Shown here piece after piece: positions 33,160 to 43,835 of a stretch of 64,000 nucleotides of DNA. The translations under genes and the position numbers were made by a program. Source of the stretch: Neostapfia colusana (lineage: Eukaryota > Streptophyta > Magnoliopsida > Poales > Poaceae). The notes beneath the pieces were generated by a model. That model saw only the letters and a program-made list of their open reading frames with translations. It did not search any database and was not told the origin of the DNA. Every line of letters starts with the position of its first letter. The first letter of the stretch is position 1. The stretch lies in the NCBI GenBank assembly GCA_030760725.1, contig JASWHV010000005.1:27475241-27539240 (forward strand). Direction: 5' to 3'.

Positions 33160-36100
33160 TGTGACACCCTCAATTTCGATTTCTGCATGCATTCATATTT
33201 TATATAAAGAAAATATTTTAAAAGAAGTGGAAACAGAAAAAGAATAAAAAAGATAGCCAAAAAGAGCGAATTCCAGATCCCCGAGGAGCGCCGTAGACAC
33301 TTCCCGCGGCCCGCAGGCCACGTGGCACCTTCGGAGCTCATCCCCGCAAAAGGGGGAGAGGTCTGCCGCTAACTGGCTACGTGGCAGGCTCGGAGCTTGC
33401 CTCTGTGAAAGGGGCAAGGTCCAACCCCGTTGGACACGTGTTGTCCCCGGAGCTTGTCTCTACGGAGAAGCGAAGTCCAGTCGCGCGGGACACGTGTCGC
33501 TCTCGGGGCTTGTCTCCAAGAGGTCTGACCCGCGGGACACGTGTCGCTCTCGGAGCTTACCTCCAGGAGGTCCGGTCCTACCGGACACGTGTCACCTCCG
33601 GAGTTCATCTCTGGGAGGTCCGATCCTACTGGACATGTGTCATCCTTGGAGCACATTTCCGAGGAAACGGTACGGCAGGACACACGTCAGCCTCGGAGCT
33701 CGCCTCCGAGAGGTCCCGCCCTGCTCGACACGTGTCGACCTCGGAGCTCATCCCTGAGCAGAAAGGAAGTCTGACGCTGCTAGGACACGTGGCACTATCG
33801 GAGCCCACCTCTGAAGAGAGGGGAGGTCCGGAACTGACACGTGGCGTACGTGGAGCTCATCTCTAAAGAGAGGGGAGGTCCCGACCCACCAGACACGTGG
33901 CGCATGCGGAGCTCACCTCTGAGGGAGAGGGAGGTCTCGCCCGCCTGACACGCGTTACAACCGGAGCCCGCCTCTGCGGAAAAGGGAGGCCTGACCCCCG
34001 CAGGACACGTGGAGCCTCCGGATCTCATCACCGCGGAGGTGACGTGATCTGAAGCGGTTTTTGCTTCTGTACGCGCGGGAATACCGACATGGAAGGAAAC
34101 CGACACAAATTCCACGTTGCTACCGCACCAAATCAATTGAAGATAAGTTGTTAAGATTCAAAGATAATTTGAATAGGACTCTTATTCGAATTCTGATCAG
34201 AGTAGGACTCTTCATTTCCCTCTTATAAATAGAACCCAGAACCTTTGGCCGCAACCACGTACTTCTTTTCCACCTCACAAGTCGACGACTTGGAGCCCTA
34301 GCCCAAAAACTCGCCGAGCTAAACCCCATCGCCGGAGTTTGACCACCGAGAGACCGCCGACGAGCCCAGGTATGATCGCCGCCGCTGGAAGAGAGCCCGG
34401 ACGATCTGTTTATGCTAGGAGGGAGGACCCGAAGGAAGCAAGGTAGGTTTCCATTACCATCTTATGACATCATCACGGTTTTCTTTGCATCTGTTCTTCG
34501 ATCCCTTCGAACAGAAACCTTTTCGAGGACAGATCACGTGTTGATCGGTCTGATCTAGATCTTGAGTCCAGATCATCGCCATGTCCACACTTGATCTCTA
34601 CACGTCTGTTCATTGTGAAACCCCATGCAAACCCATGCAAACATGCAAGAACACATTCAAACTAAACTGCACCATAGGATTAGCATGCATATGCACCATT
34701 GCATCTTGAGTAAAGTTTGTGCATGATAATTGATTGCTGTGAATCTTGTATATGCATGATCGTAAATAGAAGGACAAGCTCAGGCAGCTATCTACGAAGG
34801 ATTTCAGCACCAAGACTTCGATATCCCAGAGCAACAGAAGCCACAGGAACAAGGCAAGTGCCCCTTGACCATATTGATCCCATGTTTTTGGAAAACTGTT
34901 TTGTTTGCAAAAAGGTGTGTGTGCTTGAGTCAACTTGATGGGAAACCCTTTTGTTTGTGAAAGGTGTGTGTTTTGTTTGCGAAACTGTTTTGTTAACCAC
35001 TCTTGTCGTCGGGACAGTTGATGAATCTGGTATGGTCATTTTTGCTTTTTGCTTCGCTAATCTACGGGATATGGGAAGCGATAGAATGTGTCTAGCTAAC
35101 TGCACTCGTATGAATAATGTTAATGAGAAACTTATGTTGATAATGGACATGAATCGGAGGGAGATCTAGGCAAGTTTGGTTTGTGGATGAGGTAGAATGA
35201 GATGGTGGTTTACTTGCCGTAGATCTAAGGACCGGTTCATGCGAGCCATGCTAGGAATACAGTGCCACCACAAGGACAAATATGGATGCGGCTTAGCTGA
35301 TTAATTAGGTAAGTTGCTAGATTGTTATGGACCGTGGAATGCACGGGGAATGGGAGTCGAGTGAGGACTGCCCTAGGAACTGCATGGCACAAGAGGGGGC
35401 CCGTAGGTGGGAGAATTGGAGATTCTAGCCTGCTGGAGAAACCTCAGTGAGTCCATACATCTAGTAGCCCCTTTGTAAAGGCTATTTTGTGATCTCTTGT
35501 CCATACATCAACGGTTGTGTACTGGTATAATGGAGGTTCTGCAGTCACTGATGGGTGACAAAATCACAAACTTGTGGGCAAAGTGGTGCCACCTCTGCAG
35601 AGTGTAAAACTATCATGATAGCCGAGCTTATGGTCACAAGCGCCTGGACAACCCACATGATTAGATGGGATGGTTATTGGGATGGTATTTGGTTTGGCTA
35701 TTTGGTTATTGGTTTGGTGATGGTTTGGTCTTTGGATTTGGTTTTCAGGACTGTTGAGTCCGGGTAATGAGATTGGTTGCATGACTGTTGAGTCATGGCA
35801 ATGAGATTTGATCTTGATTATGAGATAGAATTGAATATGAGATGAGATGGTAGTGAATACGAGATGGTATTCATGAGCATGTGAAAAGTTGAGAAAGATA
35901 AATGTTCGGACGAGATATGAAAAGTGGTGAATCATAATGGAGGTATGTTGATCTTTAAATACATGTTGGGATTATATTCACTTAAAGCTAGTTGCTATTT
36001 TTATCAAGATTTGTGAAATAAACTTTGCTTTTATGCAATGAACCTTTTTATACCTACCTTGTTGTAAGCTACATGTCATACTTTCCGCACTTGCTGAGTA

Positions 36101-36482
36101 CGTCATGTACTCACCCTTGCATTATCATACATCATCAGCAACAGGAGAGGAGTACTATGAAGACCACGTGGAGTATTAGGCGTGTAATCTGCCCTCAACC
36201 TTGCCTGTGGAGTAGAGATGGAGCCACTGCTGCTGCTTAGTTTGCTTCCGCTATAGTTTAGAAGACTTCCGCTGCTAGAATAAGACTTCCGCTGCTAAGA
36301 TAAGACTTCCGCTGCAATAAAGTTTGATGTAATAAAGTACTTGAATCTATTCGTTCGTGGTTATATATATATTCTGAATTCAGTTTGTGGATTATATGTC
36401 TATGTGTGATGAACATCCTGGGCACACATACGCATCAGTCTCGGTTCCGAGAGGTTTTTCTTCTCGGGATAGGGGCGTCACA
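33160..36482 (+). repeat. 3' LTR of element B
   Basis: This 3323-bp copy of the B LTR ends GGGGCGTCACA, followed by CTCCT. Its G-box array spans about 33310-34030 and has about one more unit than the 5' copy. Exact CACGTG cores start at 33319, 33435, 33491, 33538, 33586, 33729, 33786, 33838, 33894 and 34006. The TATA box is at 34224-34232 and the polyadenylation region at about 36250-36336. Scattered substitutions and small indels separate it from the 5' LTR. Confidence 0.92.
33310..34030 (+). repeat. Tandem G-box/ABRE array in B 3' LTR
   Basis: The unit is the same as in the 5' LTR, with ten exact CACGTG cores instead of eight. The array is upstream of the 34224 TATA box, so this LTR could drive transcription outward into element D sequence to the right. 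Confidence 0.83.
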
Positions 36483-37134
36483 CTCCTTCACACACTGAGT
36501 TCCAAACATATTTTGTCCCCTTCTTCAATAATTCAGTCATCGGCTTAGCAAGCTTGGAGAAGCTCCGGATGAACCTCCAGTAATATCTCGCTAAACCGAG
36601 GAAGCTTCTGACTTCATGGACAAAAGTGGGGGCTTTCCATTTCAGCACTTGTTCAATTTTGTTTCGGTCAACCGCAATGCCTTCCGCTTAGATGATATGT
36701 CCCAAAAATGGCACTTGGTTGATCCAAAACTCGCATTTGCTGAACTTGACATATAGTTTATGGCCCTGCAATTGTCGAAGGACGATACGTAAGTGTTCGG
36801 TGTGTTCTTATTCCGTCTTGGAGTAAACCCAGATGTCATCAATGAACACCACCACGAACTTGTCCAACTCCGGCATGAATACCAAGTTCATGAGGTACAT
36901 GAAATGTGTCGGGGCTTTGGTGAGACCAAAGGACATGACGAGATATTCATATAGTATGTATCTTGTCGAGAATGCCGTTTTCGGGATATCCTCCGCATGG
37001 ATCTTTATTTGATGATACTCGGAGCGAAGGTCCATCTTTGAAAACACACTTGCACCCACAAGTTGACCAAACAGGATATCAATGCGGGGCAGTGGATATT
37101 TGTTCTTGATGGATGGCGTTGAGCGGTCGGTAAT
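36483..37134 (-). pseudogene. Element D reverse transcriptase fragment between B and C
   Basis: This is the middle of D's polyprotein on the minus strand, from RPLNA at the right, through FSKMDLRSEYHQIKI and VVVFIDDIWVYSKTE, to MTELLKKGTKYVWNSVCE at the left. The RT active site FIDD is readable. In-frame stops follow YSKTE (near 36808) and the GHII motif (near 36690). The right end is cut inside the motif CVDYRPLNA by element C, and the left end inside VCEGAFQA by element B. In both cases the frame is restored exactly by removing the insertion and one 5-bp duplication. Confidence 0.92.
37130..37134. repeat. Target-site duplication GTAAT of element C, left copy
   Basis: GTAAT here equals 52505-52509 to the right of the 3' LTR. 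It is the 5-bp duplication expected for Ty3/gypsy integrase, and it falls in the RT codons of VDYR of element D. Confidence 0.95.
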
Positions 37135-39609
37135 TGTAAGGGCCTCAGTTTTTGATACACATTTGCAGTGTTCATCACCACATCACACACCTCATTTGAA
37201 GAAGAATGATGAACACAATTGAAGAGAATGTAACAATTATCAACATGCTCATTAGAGAACAAACTCACACATTGCCAAAGTGGTATTTCACACATGTGAT
37301 ATAAGGGGGATGGACATATGAAAACTCCTACATTTTGCTAAGGATGTCCATGCCAAGTTTCACCCAAATTCCAAACCTTTTTGAGGTCATTTTGGGTATA
37401 GTTAGAAAGAGGGCAGTTTGAAACCATATTCAAATTCAAACTGTTTTTATTCCATGAATTTAAAAGTAGGAGGTATATTCTTACTCAGCACATTTTTGTG
37501 AGCCCACACACCAATTTTCACTCCATTTGGAGTTGATCTTGACATGAGCTAAGTGGGACAAATTCAAACTTCATTTGAATTCAAAACTGCATTTGTGCTG
37601 AAATTCACTCAAACCAAACCCAATTTGAACTTTGGTCAATTCAAATGGTTCATGGGTGAATAATTTGAATTACCAGGGGTACTATGGGGTTCACTGTTTA
37701 CAACAGTGATTAGGAGTAAATTTCAGAGGTTAAAACTGGAAGTGGGACCCACATGTCAGCCACTGCTCAGATCAAACCGACTGAGACTTTTCCCACTCGG
37801 GTCGCCGATCCGCAGCGGTGATCGCCACAGAGGGCAGCCGCCGCGCCAGCAGCTGCTTGCCCACGCGCGAGCGCGCGGCGGTGCAGAGCCTTTTTAAGGC
37901 GCCTGCCCCCCTCCTCGGCCGAGGCATCACCGTTCTTCCCCGCAAGAACACAACTCCCTCCGTCCACTCCAGAGCCCCAGCAAGGTACTAGAGACCTTTC
38001 TCCGTCCTCCCCGTTGCTAGAATTCGGTTGAAACCGATTGATATCGGTTGTGCCGAAAGAACAAATTCGGGACTTGGAACCGCCGCACCTCGGGCTCCCG
38101 TGGACAGCCCAACCAGGGCATTGTCACGCCCGAGCCAAGGCACCCTTGGACGCGCCGGTGACCGGTGCTGCTCATCCCCGAGCCACAGCTCGAATGGTTG
38201 CTCACCGGTGGCGAATTTCCACTTTTCCCCTTTCTGTGTGCAGAACGACCTTCAGGTACAATTCTGTTTAATTCGTGCTCTAGAAAGGATTAGAGGGCCT
38301 CAAGCCGCTCTCACACGAGCTAGACACGGTAACGCACAAGTTGCCTTCACAACTCTGGGCCGGAGAACCTCTGTACCCGGCGTAATTTGAGGTCTACCAA
38401 TGGCGGAATGAACGGGCGGCATTGGGCGCACGGTGAGAACCTATTTCGGGCCTTCCCCGAGCCGCCTCGAGCTCATGTCGACCTTCTCTGAGGTCCACTG
38501 GTGCTCCCCGACCGGTTTCCCAAGTAGTTGAGGTGCTAGGGAAGTCAGCCGACATGGCCGAAGTCGTTCTGAGGTGGCGGCTCGTCGCCGACCATGCTCC
38601 GGCCATTGTCATGAGCAGCTGACCCTAGAATCCTGTTCCCCGAGTAAAAGTAGGCAGGGGCGGCCAGAATCGAGAAGTTTGGAGCTGTACAGAAGCCGGC
38701 GGCGAGCTCTCCAGCGAGGTCCCTCGGCGGCGGAGCGCGGGCGTCGCGAGGTTGAAGAAGGGGGTGGACCCCAGCTGTCAGCGGGAGATATTTTGAATCG
38801 GGTTCCGGCTGCGGCCAGGATCGGGTGTGCTGGCGCGCAAAAATCATTGTGGGCCGTGGTGTGCTGTCCCCTCAGCGTGCGACGCGTGTCCCCTGGGCCC
38901 ACGCGCGAGTTTAAACTTTTCCCCGATTTTCAGATTTCCTTTAAACTTCAAATCCTCATAACTTTGGCTAGAAAGCTCCAAATTGAGTGAACCAAATTTT
39001 GCTGGATTAAGCTCTCCGAGTACTTTCCAGCAAATCAAGTTTCACTTCATGAAAACCCTTAATTTTGCAGAATTAATTCCTCAAAGTTTAAAATGTTAGG
39101 AATTTTAACTGGAGAATCCTTTGGAGGAAAATCCTGAAATTTTGCTGGGATGTTCACCAAAATATCCCTGAACCACAATAAAAATTTCAGATCCATTTGA
39201 GCTCATCTGATCCACCTAACGGTGTCATTAGTGAATCTGTTCCAGAGAAAATAGAAAATGTTCAGAAACATTTTCAGAATTTTCTATGAAATTGTTTAGC
39301 TCATATCTTTAGTTAGGAACTTCCAAATTAAGTGAGACCAACTCCATTAGGACCCTCTGAAAATCTAGTTTTTATAAAGTCATAGTTTGTTTCCTGAAAA
39401 TCCTTAGAACACCCTAAGAGTTCCAATTAAGGTCAAGGACATAATTAATTGTGGACGGCTCAAATGAGCTTTGCTGCAACTGAAACTTGACCAAGTCTCT
39501 GTTAGGTTGTAACCAAACCACAATAAAAGTTTCACAATCATTAGGTCTGTCTAGCAAAGGTTATAGACTTCACAACTTCAAACTTAATACAAATGCATTA
39601 AATTAATAC

Positions 39610-40891
39610 ATGTATTGTTTCTATCATGTAGTCGCTAAGGTCGAGGAGGAACCCGAAGTCCTAGACTTCGTTACTCCGGAAGAACAGCTAGCCTACGACC
39701 AAGAGCAGCAAGGCAAGCTCCGGTTTGCATTAACCTTTTTACAAATTTTTATTGTTTTGAGCACATACTTGTTTCCTTTATTCTGTGCATTAGAGTCTTG
39801 TTTGGAAGCCCCACTGCATAGCCAAGAGAACCATGGGTTGGGTTTAGGATTGCAAACCCCGTTAGCTACTGCATTGCTAGGATAGAGTAGGATTCGGTAC
39901 AAGTCGAGTAGTTGGAACTACTCGCGAGAATAGACTAGAGGCACATTGCTCGGGTAGAGATAGCACATGATACACATGGCAAGAAAATGAGACCGAGCGG
40001 AGAGTAAGGGCAGCAGGACTTTGGGGCCTGTGTGCTGTAGCTCTGCTTGTGTCGATTGAGGACCGAGCCGTGTGCGGGCCTGTTGAACAAGCTAGAACAG
40101 TACCGAAGACCTACCGGCTATATGGGAACCAGGAAACTGATGTAACTCGGGTAGCTGGTTATTGAGGCATTGCCTGTCGTTCAGAGGGTAGGTTGAGAGC
40201 TTGAGGTGTAAATCGGCTGGCGGCACGGAGATGCGCGTGCAGAGACCTCTTGCTCGGGACGATGGGACCGGTTCAATATTTGGCTAACGGATGAAAGGTA
40301 GTCGCGTACGGCGTCCGTGATGGTTGTTGTAGGCAACATCGAGTACGGGCGTACGTGACGGGTTGTTCGGGTAACCCTGCAGGTGTAAATTGATTATAAT
40401 CGCCGTCCCTCGCGGTCAGTGAGTACCACTTGTTCACTGTACCGTGACGTAGAAAGAACAGGCTAGTTACATGTCAAAATGTTGCTGATTGAAAGCTGGA
40501 CATTGATTGTTAATGATATGCTGTAGCTTAGAGCTAACTAAAGTTCTTTTCAACTTTGGGCAAAGTACATGAGAGAAATGCGTTTCTTGTTTGATTGCGG
40601 CTCTCTCATGTGCCTTAGCGTAAGGTTCTCCACAACCTGCTGCTAAAACTTGAAAGTAAGGTTCTACTAATTAGGCGAGTCCCTGCAACTGATTTTTACC
40701 TCATGTAACCCATTACCCTCATGTAGAAGTTCCATGTTTAGGTGAGACGGGTCAGACTTGCTGAGCCTTCGTGCTCACTGCTTGTGTTTGAAGCTTTTGC
40801 AGGGTTCTATTAGGAAGGGACTCCGGAAGAGGAGACGGAACCCCAGGAGGGGAACCCCGTCGAGTGGGAGTCGTGCACGCCGCAGAGTTAG
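39610..40891 (+). other. Possible spliced acidic ORF in element C 5' LTR
   Basis: An ATG at 39610 runs into block A (39632-39712), reading VAKVEEEPEVLDFVTPEEQ and more. Block A is bordered by CATGTAG upstream and by CAAG then GCAAGC, a GC-type donor, downstream. Block B (40803-40891) follows TTTTGCAG and encodes EGTPEEETEPQEGNPVEW up to a TAG. A possible upstream exon ends at 37984 (CAAG, then GTACTAG) and would join block A in the same phase (ending PSTPEPQQ). In this copy block B has a TAG at its third codon where the 3' LTR has GAG. Block lengths equal those in element E. The ORF and its splicing are predictions from sequence signals. Confidence 0.45.
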
Positions 40892-41011
40892 TGTGCGTGT
40901 GCGCTAGCAAGGACACGTTCGAGGGCTGAACGTGCACTTGATGCTTAGTCTACGGCCGCGAGTGTAGACTGAACTTATTTTGATGTAAACATGTTCATAA
41001 CTTGTTTATGT

Positions 41012-41017
41012 AATAAA
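41012..41017 (+). terminator. AATAAA polyadenylation signal, element C 5' LTR
   Basis: AATAAA lies 103 bases before the LTR end, in a region repeated at 52396-52401 in the 3' LTR. It is a plausible 3' end signal for the genomic RNA. Confidence 0.5.
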
Positions 41018-41123
41018 ATTTCGCTTCCGCTTTGTACCTTTTACGTGTGTTATACGGTGCTGTGCAACGCAGCACCCCTCAGCGTGATCCTGGCTCGACA
41101 GGACCAAGGGGGTCGTGTCAGCG

Positions 41124-41136
41124 TGGTATCAGAGCT
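41124..41136 (+). other. Element C primer binding site (tRNA-iMet type)
   Basis: TGGTATCAGAGCT starts three bases after the LTR end at 41120. It is a perfect match to the usual initiator-Met core. Confidence 0.92.
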
Positions 41137-42618
41137 CGCTTGAGGTTTAACACAGTACAAAGGTCTTCTTTTTCAAAAATCCAGTGAGGAACGAGTTAGT
41201 AGCCCGTATAAGGATGTTATTAGCATATAGAAAGTGGCATATTAACCTATTTGTTATGTCAGAAAATCGTGTATCTCGAGACGTGTATGTCTTGGGGGGT
41301 ACACGTAAGCGCTGTCTACCAGTGCGCACAAGCTGAAGGGTGGAGCCCCACGGGTGGCAGGTAACCCGACCCGCTTTGATATCCTCTACGACTCTTCATG
41401 TCGTTTGGGGCATTCGAGCAACGTCTGTCCCTGGCGTGCGTGGTGCAACTTGGGAGACCCTGTCACGTGGTCTGAAACATGAACACGTAACTCAAGGCGT
41501 GTTTGGCTTGAGAACATCCGGGCGAGTGATGACGGCCGGGTGTACTAACTGTATGGATTCCGGGCTCGGTGTGCAGCCGAGTCTGATGATTGTTTGAGTT
41601 TATGCAGGTAGCCTGACCATGAAACGGTAGACGTGTAGCATCCGTGTGCATGTGACGTTTAGTGCCACTGAAATAATGAAGCCGGCTAAGTCCGGTATAG
41701 GTTTTTCTTTGTGAGGACGTAGTACCGACATAATCTGGTGACGCATCGACGTCACACCCAACTAAATGAACAAATTCATTTAAAAACTTGAAAGTTTTGA
41801 TCCATAGTAGTAAAACTTGATGTAACTCCTTCCTTTGAACAAGATATTCAAAGTTAACAAGTTTTCAACTTATAGGTTGTTAAGGACAGAGCACTCTGTT
41901 TTCAGCTGAATTAAGGCTGAAGTTAATCAGAGGTTAGAGGTTGAGTTCTTTCGAGGTTCTGGTCATATGATACATTTCTGGAAATATTTGGAAGAGCTTT
42001 ACAACTTTTCTGTTGAGTTCCAGAAGTGTTTCATCCCTTAACCACTCGAAAAATGCAGTAGAGTTGAAACTGTCCAGAAAACAGGACAGAGTAAAGACTC
42101 TCTGTAGACTCTCTGTAAATTGAGCATAACTTCCTGCATAAAAATCCAAAAATATAAAATGAGGTAGTTCTGGAAAGCTTATGAGATGGGTTACAACTTT
42201 GTAACAGAAAGTTTTGTCAGATTAGGAACAGAAGTAACTGGGATTTTTGGATCAAATCAGTACCTAAGGCAGGGAGGTACTGTCCAATTGTTTCCAGAAA
42301 TTCTGTTAACTTTGACATCTCATAACTTTTGAACCAGGACAGATCTTAGGCCAAGCAAATACTTTCTGGAAAGCTATTGAAGTTGGCATTAACTGTGATG
42401 TTGAGCTCCAGAATTACTTTTGCTTTTAACATGGCCTAAATCAGGTTGAAATGGAAACTGGTCAGGGCTGTCATGGGAACAGCAGATCAGCAGTCAAATT
42501 TGTTTAAAATTTGAACTATGTTTCCAAGTTTTATGGGCTCAATGACATGTCTTATGTTATAACTCAATGGTTTACTGTTTAAATAAATATTTGACATTTC
42601 TAAAATATATTGTTACAG
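41137..42618 (+). other. Element C leader
   Basis: About 1.5 kb of AT-rich leader, shared with E and, more weakly, with D and G. A hairpin at 41738-41755 has arms GTGACG and CGTCAC and a CATCGA loop. The upstream ORF begins directly after TGTTACAG, which looks like a splice acceptor immediately before the ATG at 42619. No other gene is visible. Confidence 0.75.
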
Positions 42619-43563
42619 ATGGCAGCAGATAAACAGTTGGAGAACGGGTGGGTCGTGTCCCACTGTTCTCACCGTAGCGGCTACCCGGAAGCATTGTGGC
42701 AAATGCTCCAATATTTCGGGTACAATCAGGTGCCGCAGTACTTCTCCAAGGAAGAAGGCAAAGAGGGGAACAAGAAGTGGACGATCCATGTCGAGGTTCC
42801 TTCAGGACCTATGCCACCCGGTTGGGTGCCATTCACCGTCACGGTGAGAGGAAGACAACCGGAAGGGATGTGGCAAGTGGCAGCCCGTGACACAATGTCA
42901 CGTTTCTGCCAACTACACGTGCAGGCTATGGAGGGCACTCCATAGGCACTCGTTCCGGTGGAGGGACGAGCTCAGCATGTGTGGGAAGAGAGGTACCTGG
43001 AAGCAACGGACCCGAGTTGCCGAAGGTACAACTCCGCGGAGGCAAATCTCAGCCTCCAGATGAGGGCGGGAAACGCCGTGATGGACAGCCAAGCTGTTCA
43101 TACGGAGCATCTTGGCACAAAGCTCAAGGAGAGCACAAGCCGTGGAGATCATTTCGAGAGTGCTCACAGCGCACTCCGCAATGTGCTCCTTCCGACGATC
43201 AAGCGACTGAATGAACAACACAATCAGTTGCGTCGTCTGAAGAAGGCAAAGAAGAAGAGCCGTGTTGACATCGCGGCGTTGCAAGAGCTGGTGCAGACCC
43301 TAACCCAGCAGAATGAGGACCTTGCTCAAGAGTGGGACGATGCTATCGAGGAAGGACAAGGCTGGGAAGAGGACTACAACCAGGCTATGGACGAGGTGCA
43401 TGCATTGCAGGACCTCGTACCTCCGGTGTTAGGCGTACCGGTGGTCTTGGGTCTTCCAACAATGGGAGAACCCGGAATGGGAGAAGAGGTGGTAGATCCA
43501 GAGCCACCAGCAGAGGTACCGGAGGAGGACGACCCACAGGAGGTCGAGTTCTACTCCGAGTAG
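42619..43563 (+). pseudogene. Element C upstream ORF (coiled coil, acidic tail), one nonsense codon
   Basis: This is an extra ORF of about 314 codons between leader and gag. The N-domain has KQLENGWVVSHCSHRSG, then WQMLQYFGYNQVPQYF, then WTIHVEVPSGPMPPGW, then RDTMSRFCQLHV. A region rich in charged residues follows (LRNVLLPTIKRLNEQ), then a clear coiled coil (ALQELVQTLTQQNEDLAQE) and a Pro/Glu tail ending EDDPQEVEFYSE. A TAG at 42943-42945 interrupts it after EGTP; element E has a Tyr codon there, so a single base change is enough to explain the break. No catalytic motif is recognised. Extra ORFs upstream of gag are known from some grass gypsy elements, but I cannot assign this one to a named family. 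Elements D and G have no counterpart. Confidence 0.75.
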
Positions 43564-43835
43564 GGGGTTACGGTTGCCAAGTAGGGCAGCCAGGGTAGCG
43601 TAACCCAACTTTTGTAATCGGTGACATGTCGTGTAGACAGTAGCGTATGTATAGGTAGTGACGACATGAGCACGACTTCTCGGAGACCCGAGAATAATGT
43701 ATCTTGTATAAAGTTTATGCTTTATCAATATATGTGAATGTTGTGCAAATTAGTCATGTGTCACTTCAATACCTACTGTTGCTTATGGAATTTTAAGTAA
43801 GACATGTGCTAATTGCGGCTGTTTTGAATTTTAGA
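43564..43835 (+). other. Element C spacer between upstream ORF and gag
   Basis: These 272 bases are non-coding. ATTTTAG lies just before the gag ATG, acceptor-like, comparable to the TTACAG before the upstream ORF. Subgenomic splicing of gag is possible but not shown. Confidence 0.5.

Larger units (their letters stand above)
24864..36482 (+). mobile_element. Element B, complete LTR retrotransposon (11,619 bp), decayed
   Basis: Element B has LTRs at 24864-28121 and 33160-36482 (TGTGACACCC...CA) and a primer binding site at 28125-28137. It carries gag-pol with several lesions and a chromodomain end. The flanking 5 bases CTCCT are identical at 24859-24863 and 36483-36487, a target-site duplication that proves a single insertion event into element D. 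The two LTRs differ visibly more than those of C, so B inserted earlier than C. It lacks an upstream ORF. Confidence 0.95.
37135..41120 (+). repeat. 5' LTR of element C
   Basis: This 3986-bp LTR begins TGTAAGGGCCTCAG and ends GGGGTCGTGTCA. A TATA-like TTTTTAAGG is at 37891-37899. A donor-like CAAG then GTACTAG is at 37984/37985, and AATAAA is at 41012-41017. A hairpin with arms GGTGCTG and CAGCACC is at 41056-41076. The acidic coding blocks are described separately. GC-rich frames between 37700 and 39000 have no recognisable protein and I treat them as LTR sequence. Confidence 0.94.

Noticed and set aside
37700..39000. Host gene in the GC-rich frames of C's LTRs
   Set aside because: The sequence is present in both LTRs and, in diverged form, in related LTRs. 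No domain is recognised apart from the acidic blocks further downstream.
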